Below, piece by piece: positions 6,450-11,217 of a stretch of DNA of 11,217 bases. Source of the stretch: Nitrospirota bacterium. Lineage in GTDB: Bacteria; Nitrospinota_A; UBA7883. The notes beneath the pieces were generated by a model. It did no database searches, was not told the DNA's origin, and saw only the letters and a program-made list of their open reading frames with translations. Made by a program: the position numbers and the translations under genes. The stretch spans positions 1-11,217 of the forward strand of contig DRJW01000375.1 of the NCBI GenBank assembly GCA_011052055.1. Reading direction: 5' to 3'. Within the stretch, counting starts at the first letter, position 1. Each line of letters begins with the position of its first letter.

Positions 6450-7934
6450 TTATCTCCCCGCTGAACCGATGGCCCGCTTGTAAAGTTTCCCGTACTTGCG
6501 GGCCGAATCCGCCCAGGAGTGATTCTCCCTCATTCCTCTTTTAATCAACTTAACCCATTGCTCCGGTCTGCCGTTGAAAAAATCGAGAGCCTCACATATT
6601 TTTCTGTAAAGCGCGTCTTGTGTATACTCATCAAATTTAAAACCATTGCCGCTACCGGTTTTCGGGTCGAACCCGGTTACCGTATCGTTCAAGCCGCCGG
6701 TGGCGCGTACCAGCGGCGCGGCGCCATACGCAAGAGAGTACATCTGGGTCAAACCGCACGGCTCGTACTTCGATGGCATCAGAAAAATGTCGGCGCCTGC
6801 GATAATACGATGGCTAAGCTTTGCGTCGAACCCGACGCGGGCTGACGCCCTGCCCGGATATCGCGATTCTATTTCGCCTATGGCGTCTTCATATTTTTTT
6901 TGCCCGGAGCCGAGGATAACCAGTTTTATGTCCCGTTTCATCATTGCGTCAAGACATCCTAACAAAAGATCAATACCCTTTTGCTCTGTGAGCCTCGTGA
7001 CCATGGCGAGAACCGGCTGGGGGCCCTGATCGAGTTTTAGCTCTTTTAAAAGTTTCTCTTTGCAGATTTTTTTCCCGCCAAGGTCTTTGTCCGAATACCT
7101 CGCCGCGATAAACGGATCGATAGCAGGATTCCATTCCTTATCGTCGATGCCGTTTAAGACGCCGAAAAGATTTGATGACCTGCCTGTTAAAAGCCGGTCA
7201 AGGCCCGCCCCCTGGTCAGGCCCCTGGATTTGCTCCGCGTAAGTTTCAGAGACGGTGGAAATCATGTCCGCAAAAAGCAGACCGCCTTTTAACAGGTTGA
7301 TCCCCCCGAAATATTCTAGCCCGGCCATATTGAAAAGCTCGTCCCACTTAAGACCGAGAAGATGCCACTGGCTTGCCTCAAACCGCCCCTGGTAACCAAG
7401 GTTATGAATTGTCAGAAGAGAGGCGGCCGATCCCAGCGCGGGATCGTTCCGGTATCTGGCTTTGAGGTAGACAGGTATCAAGCTTGTCTGCCAGTCGTTT
7501 ACATGGATCAGATCCGGTTTCAGACCTAATTTTTTGATCGCCTCCAGAACGGCGAGATTGAAAAAAGCGAACCTCTCGATGTTATCTGGATAATCGCCTT
7601 TGACAGTGTTATAAAGTTTGTCGCGGCCAAAATAGCCCTCATGGCCGATAAAGTATGTGTCATAAACACCGTTCCCGGCGTGATAGAGGGCGCCGGTTTC
7701 TATTCTTGCGGAGACCGGAATGGAGACTGATTTATCGAGAGATTTAACTGAATGCGCCTTTTTATCGATTACTTTGTAGAGAGGGATAAAGAGGCTGACG
7801 TTATGCCCGGTTTCGGCCAGAGCCATCGGCAAGGCTCCGGCCACATCGGCCAGCCCGCCTGTTTTAGCGTAGGGAACAGCCTCGGAGGAGACTATTACTA
7901 TGTTCAGAGGGTTTTCTTTCGCCGATTCGCCCAT
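6450..7934 (-). CDS. glgA: Glycogen synthase (ADP-glucose type, GT5)
   Basis: A 494-residue bacterial glycogen/starch synthase that transfers glucose from ADP-glucose to the growing alpha-1,4-glucan. Seen: the N-terminal K24-TGGL-28 nucleotide-sugar motif in VPYAKTGGLADVAG, HVNDWQT (144-150), TIHNLGYQG (175-183), the second Rossmann half beginning at VTRLTEQKG (312-320), and the C-terminal PSKYEPCGLTQ (387-397) with E391 and the TGGLNDTV loop (412-419). Length is close to the usual 475-500. The start follows the galT-like stop by 4 bases, with AGGGAAG 9 bases upstream. No glgC, glgB or glgP is in the window, so the rest of the pathway is elsewhere. The 2-base gap to the kinase suggests joint expression of glycogen synthesis with a signalling pair. 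Confidence 0.96.
   Translation of the reverse strand: MGESAKENPLNIVIVSSEAVPYAKTGGLADVAGALPMALAETGHNVSLFIPLYKVIDKKAHSVKSLDKSVSIPVSARIETGALYHAGNGVYDTYFIGHEGYFGRDKLYNTVKGDYPDNIERFAFFNLAVLEAIKKLGLKPDLIHVNDWQTSLIPVYLKARYRNDPALGSAASLLTIHNLGYQGRFEASQWHLLGLKWDELFNMAGLEYFGGINLLKGGLLFADMISTVSETYAEQIQGPDQGAGLDRLLTGRSSNLFGVLNGIDDKEWNPAIDPFIAARYSDKDLGGKKICKEKLLKELKLDQGPQPVLAMVTRLTEQKGIDLLLGCLDAMMKRDIKLVILGSGQKKYEDAIGEIESRYPGRASARVGFDAKLSHRIIAGADIFLMPSKYEPCGLTQMYSLAYGAAPLVRATGGLNDTVTGFDPKTGSGNGFKFDEYTQDALYRKICEALDFFNGRPEQWVKLIKRGMRENHSWADSARKYGKLYKRAIGSAGR
6454..6459 (-). promoter_or_regulatory. Strong ribosome binding site of the kinase, inside the end of glgA
   Basis: GGGGAG on the minus strand lies 6 bases before the ATG at 6447, just ahead of the glgA stop codon (6452-6450). 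This arrangement favours translational coupling of glgA and the kinase. Confidence 0.65.
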
Positions 7935-7938
7935 TTTT

Positions 7939-8934
7939 TCAAGCTTCCCTTAAGCGTTTGGCCGCCTCTTCAGGTGGAACGGGATTGATGAACAATCCGG
8001 AGCCCCATTCGAACCCGGCTACACGGTTGACCATCGGTAAAAACTCCACATGCCAGTGGTAGTAACCATCATCGGCTGAATGCTCGAAAGAAAACGTGTG
8101 CAATATAAGGTTATAGGTGGGGTGGCTCAATATCGAATTTATCTTTTTCAACAGTTCTTTCAGAATAACTGAAAGCGCGTCGATTGTGCCGTCTCCGGCG
8201 TCTTCAAACCTGTGATTATGTTTTTTCGGGAGGAGCAAAGTCTCATAGGCGAACCTCGAAGCGTATGGCGCCAGCGCGATGAACCGCTCGGTCTCCGCAA
8301 CGACACGGACTTTTGCGGAAGTTTCGTTGTCGATCATATCGCAGTATACGCACCTGTTTTCCCTTTTGAAATACTCGTTGGCCCCGTTCAGCTCTTCTTT
8401 AAGTAGCTTTGAAACCTGCGGCATGGCTATGATTTGCGAATGAGAGCGCTCTATCGACGCCCCGGCTGTATAGCCGTGATTTTTGAAAAACTGGGCGCAT
8501 TTAATCCTTTTATCTTTTTTGAACTCGCAAAACCTGAGACGTACGGCCCGGAAAAGATCGGCTATCCGGCCGGATGAAAGATCCGCCAGAGCCAGATCGT
8601 GCCGGGGAGTCTCTATCAATACTTCATGAAATCCGATTCCACTCATCCGGTCATACATCCCTTCGCATGAGACGATAAGCTCTCCTTCACTGGCCAGGGC
8701 GGGAAATTTGTTTGGAACCACCCGTAGCCGCCAGCCCGGCCCGTTCGGCGGCGATCCGTCGTCGCGCAGGGCGTAAACCTCATCGGGAGTGGATGACTCG
8801 TTTTCTTCGCAAAATGGGCAAAAGCCTCCGGTATCCGCCTGCTGTTCTACTGGCGCGGTAACAGGGCGGTCAGCCCGCTCTTCGCTGATGATGACCCATT
8901 GGCCGATAACAGGATCGCGCCTTAGTTCCCGCAT
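7939..8934 (-). CDS. galT: GalT-like nucleotidylyltransferase (HIT superfamily)
   Basis: A 331-residue galactose-1-phosphate uridylyltransferase family protein. The N-terminus RRDPVIGQWVIIS is typical. The N-terminal half carries CPFC (C39/C42), H112 in PRHDLALADL, and the active-site run ending SHSQ with H165 as the expected uridylyl/adenylyl-accepting His and Gln167. The residue aligned with the second-domain zinc-ligand His of E. coli GalT (HPHGQ) is Arg163 here. A second Cys pair, C195/C198, and the C-terminal HWH (293-295) followed by RVAGFEWGSG are family features. Known members exchange UMP or AMP between sugar 1-phosphates; because glgA follows by 4 bases, an ADP-glucose-linked reaction is as plausible as the Leloir reaction. 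The start fits the family although there is no Shine-Dalgarno before it. It heads the four-gene minus-strand cluster. Family is sure; substrate is not. Confidence 0.88.
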   Translation of the reverse strand: MRELRRDPVIGQWVIISEERADRPVTAPVEQQADTGGFCPFCEENESSTPDEVYALRDDGSPPNGPGWRLRVVPNKFPALASEGELIVSCEGMYDRMSGIGFHEVLIETPRHDLALADLSSGRIADLFRAVRLRFCEFKKDKRIKCAQFFKNHGYTAGASIERSHSQIIAMPQVSKLLKEELNGANEYFKRENRCVYCDMIDNETSAKVRVVAETERFIALAPYASRFAYETLLLPKKHNHRFEDAGDGTIDALSVILKELLKKINSILSHPTYNLILHTFSFEHSADDGYYHWHVEFLPMVNRVAGFEWGSGLFINPVPPEEAAKRLREA

Positions 8935-8963
8935 AAAAATTAAATTTGTTTGTAGCTCACATC

Positions 8964-8994
8964 ATGCGGCCAGCCAAGCCTGCCGGCGCCGCAT
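8964..8994. repeat. Inverted repeat in the galT upstream region
   Basis: ATGCGGC (8964-8970) and GCCGCAT (8988-8994) pair perfectly, and GCC (8973-8975) with GGC (8985-8987) extends the stem across a 2-base bulge, leaving a 9-base loop. There is no T-run, so it is not a standard terminator for the GGDEF-EAL gene. One arm touches the candidate -10 box by two bases, so it could be an operator or a leader hairpin, or simply GC-rich chance. Confidence 0.35.
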
Positions 8995-9022
8995 CGTAAT
9001 TTGAGCAGACTGTTTTAGTCAA
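8993..9022 (-). promoter_or_regulatory. Candidate sigma-70-type promoter for the galT-glgA-kinase cluster
   Basis: On the minus strand TTGACT (9022-9017) is followed after 18 bases by TACGAT (8998-8993), 5/6 and 4/6 matches to consensus. It lies in the 98-base gap after the GGDEF-EAL gene and would give a leader of about 50 bases before the galT ATG. Readthrough from the upstream gene is also possible. Confidence 0.4.
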
Positions 9023-9032
9023 TAAAAACGGT

Positions 9033-11217
9033 TTAAGTCACCTGGAGCGCTTTACCCTCTTCCAGCATTTTCAGCATTTCATCTTCTGGCGCCGGCGGAC
9101 TGAAAATGTATCCTTGCACCTGATCGCAACCTATCGAATAGAGAAAATCGTATTGCGCGCGGGTTTCGACTCCCTCGGCGATTACTGTCAGGCCAAGCTC
9201 GCTGGCCATCGCTGTTATGGCTTTGGCCACCGTCCGCGCGTTTTTATCCTCCTCGATATCCACAATGAACGCTCTGTCGATTTTAAGGGCGTTTATCGGA
9301 AGTTTCGTCAGGTAGTTCAACGATGAATAACCGGTGCCGAAATCATCTATGGAAATATCCAGCCCAATTTCCCTTAAGTCAGAGAGAATATCGACGGCCC
9401 GGTCGATATCGCGGATTATCGCGCTTTCAGTCACCTCGATCTCCACGCAACCCGGGTCGATCCCATTGCCGGTGATAATGTTCCGGACATTGCTAATCAG
9501 GTTCGGCCTTTCAATATCCCTCGCCGAAAAGTTAATGGATACTTTTACATTGTTTTTTTTGCCCAGGCGCGCGCTACGCTCATCTATTTTCTTGATAAAA
9601 GCGCACGCTGTGCAAAACATCCATTCATCCAGCTCCACTATAAACCCGGTATCTTCCGCCACAGGTATAAACTCGTCTGGATAAACGATCCCATCCGGGC
9701 GTATCCATCGTATCAGCGCCTCCATCCCGACGATCTCACCGGTTTCCATATCGATTTTCGGCTGGTAGTAGGCTTTCAGTTCATTCTTGTCTATCGCCTG
9801 GCGCAGGTTTTTCCACAGTTCTATCCGCCTTACAGCTTTTTCATTCATCTCGCTGGTAAAGAAGCTATAGTTGTTTTTGCCTCTGTTTTTAACGCTATAC
9901 ATGGCGATATCCGCATTTTTTATTAATTCTTCAAGCGTGGCTCCGTTGGCCGGGTAGACAGCTATGCCGATGGAGACTGCGGCGTATAGATCTTCGTTTT
10001 TATAGTTAAACGGCTCTTCTAGTGAGGCGATGACACGTCCGGCGACGTTGGCGGCTTCCTGCTCGTCGCCAATATTCTCGATGATGATCGTAAATTCATC
10101 CCCTCCCAGTCTCGATACGGTATCTTCTTCCCGGGCGCAACCTACCAGGCGTATCGCTATTCCCTGGAGGAGAAGATCCCCGGAGGCGTGACCAAGGCTG
10201 TCATTAACGTTTTTGAAATCATCCAGATCTATAAACAAAACGGCGAACATGCTGTCGGCCCGTCTGGCGCGGACTATGGCCTGCTCTAGCCTGTCCTGGA
10301 AAAGCTGACGGTTCGGAAGGCCGGTCAAGGCGTCATGATACGCTTTATACTCGATCTCTTTTTCACTCTGTTTAAGCTCCGTAATATCGTAAAAGACAGA
10401 TGCGTACTTGACGGTATTGTTTTTAGAGTCTTTTATGGCGGTTATCGTGAGCCGTTCGGGAAAAACCTCACCGTTTTTACGGCGGTTCCATATCTCTCCT
10501 TGCCACTGACCGGTCTTTACAATGGACTCCCACATCTTTTCGTAGAACTGTTTATCGTGGCGGTCGGAGCGTAAAATACTTGGTTTTTGACCGACCGCCT
10601 CCTGGGCGCTATATCCGGTGATGTGAGTAAAGGCGGGATTTACAGACTCGATTACCGTGTCAGCGCCGGTGACCACCACCCCTTCGGTCGCTGTGTTGAC
10701 CACCATTGAGGCGAGCTGAAGCTTTTCCTGAATGCGTTTGCGCTCGGTGATGTCATAAAAGGCCATGACGATACCGGTAATTTTACCCTCCTTTTTAAGG
10801 CACGTGGAAGTGAGGGATATGGGAAAGATGGCGCCATCTTTTCGCACAAAGGAGTCTTCAAAGTCGAAAAGATCCTTGCCCGCTTTCACTATATTTAACG
10901 CTATGCATTTTTTCAGGGGATGCGGCGAGCCGTCCGGGTTTAGATAGTGAAACTTTGTATGCGCGTTCTCGCCAATCAGCTCATCTTCGCCCCACCCAAG
11001 CAATCTGGCGGCCTCCGGATTAGCGAAGGTTATCGTAAGGTCTGTGTCTGTGACGATTACGCCCTGACCAATTGTCGATGTGATATCCCGCAGATTCTTT
11101 TCACTCTCGCGTAAATCCGCCTCCACCCGCCTGCGCTCGGTGATATCCCGGATGGCGGTAACGCGCGCCTCGCGTCCCTGATAAAGGGTGGACATTCCAT
11201 GCGCCTCGATTCGGAAA
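9033..11217 (-). CDS. Multi-PAS GGDEF-EAL cyclic-di-GMP protein (5' end outside window)
   Basis: A C-terminal part of a PAS-GGDEF-EAL regulator. The frame stays open through the right edge, where FRIEAHG precedes the first in-window Met (11195) and forms the end of a PAS domain, so that Met is not the true start. Numbering from it (720 residues): PAS tail and PAC at 1-20, PAS at about 31-155, PAS at about 156-275, each closing with DITE or DITERR. GGDEF is at 364-368, with an inhibitory-site RxxD at 355-358. The EAL domain has EALIR (492-496), SINFS, EVTES, DDFGTGYSSL (617-626), KID, AEGVE and QGYIF, the usual metal and catalytic residues. Both cyclase and phosphodiesterase activities are therefore possible, with product feedback on the cyclase. 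No membrane segment is seen in this part; more sensors may lie upstream. The gene ends 98 bases before galT on the same strand. Confidence 0.95.
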   Translation of the reverse strand, partial: FRIEAHGMSTLYQGREARVTAIRDITERRRVEADLRESEKNLRDITSTIGQGVIVTDTDLTITFANPEAARLLGWGEDELIGENAHTKFHYLNPDGSPHPLKKCIALNIVKAGKDLFDFEDSFVRKDGAIFPISLTSTCLKKEGKITGIVMAFYDITERKRIQEKLQLASMVVNTATEGVVVTGADTVIESVNPAFTHITGYSAQEAVGQKPSILRSDRHDKQFYEKMWESIVKTGQWQGEIWNRRKNGEVFPERLTITAIKDSKNNTVKYASVFYDITELKQSEKEIEYKAYHDALTGLPNRQLFQDRLEQAIVRARRADSMFAVLFIDLDDFKNVNDSLGHASGDLLLQGIAIRLVGCAREEDTVSRLGGDEFTIIIENIGDEQEAANVAGRVIASLEEPFNYKNEDLYAAVSIGIAVYPANGATLEELIKNADIAMYSVKNRGKNNYSFFTSEMNEKAVRRIELWKNLRQAIDKNELKAYYQPKIDMETGEIVGMEALIRWIRPDGIVYPDEFIPVAEDTGFIVELDEWMFCTACAFIKKIDERSARLGKKNNVKVSINFSARDIERPNLISNVRNIITGNGIDPGCVEIEVTESAIIRDIDRAVDILSDLREIGLDISIDDFGTGYSSLNYLTKLPINALKIDRAFIVDIEEDKNARTVAKAITAMASELGLTVIAEGVETRAQYDFLYSIGCDQVQGYIFSPPAPEDEMLKMLEEGKALQVT

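Noticed and set aside
9008..9020. Short hairpin GACT-GTTTT-AGTC after the GGDEF-EAL gene as a terminator
   Set aside because: The stem is only 4 bp and AT-rich, with no following T-run; it also overlaps the candidate -35.
10570..11217. Repeated near-identical DNA segments around GTGATATCCCG in the PAS region
   Set aside because: They encode the repeated DITERR ends of successive PAS domains; explained by domain duplication rather than a DNA repeat element.

Overview
The window reads as ordinary chromosome of a Gram-negative bacterium of roughly balanced base composition. Hda, a MutL that keeps its own endonuclease site, non-enteric GAF-type kinases and a galT-glgA pair suggest a deltaproteobacterial or Nitrospinota-like lineage. 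That placement is inference from gene content, not a species call. There is no rRNA, tRNA, CRISPR array, transposase or phage gene. Almost all of the sequence is coding, with one gene-free stretch over 300 bases (1484-1819).

Left part (1-3625): a HigA-type antitoxin lies at the edge on the plus strand. It converges on a minus-strand pair, an Hda-like DnaA-family ATPase followed with an 11-base overlap by a small zinc-ribbon membrane protein. A 336-base AT-rich divergent region separates hda from mutL (plus strand). It holds a good sigma-70-type promoter for mutL, an extended -10 for hda, a perfect 8-bp inverted repeat and DnaA-box-like 9-mers. MutL carries the GHKL ATPase, a clamp-binding peptide and a slightly variant endonuclease motif, so it belongs to the MutH-independent type of mismatch repair.

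Middle part (3642-8934): a tight minus-strand cluster runs galT-like, glgA, a triple-GAF histidine kinase, then a stand-alone receiver. The gaps are 4, 2 and 31 bases, so it is very likely one operon. It joins sugar-nucleotide and glycogen metabolism to a soluble two-component pair. The galT-like protein has Arg where the family has a zinc-ligand His, while the nucleophilic His is kept.

Right part (9033-11217): a multi-PAS GGDEF-EAL protein runs off the right edge. Both its cyclic-di-GMP synthesis and hydrolysis motifs look intact.

I found no convincing wholly new system. The best leads are the galT zinc-ligand replacement, the kinase welded to glycogen synthase, the hda/zinc-ribbon overlap, and the inverted repeat with DnaA-box-like sites between hda and mutL.
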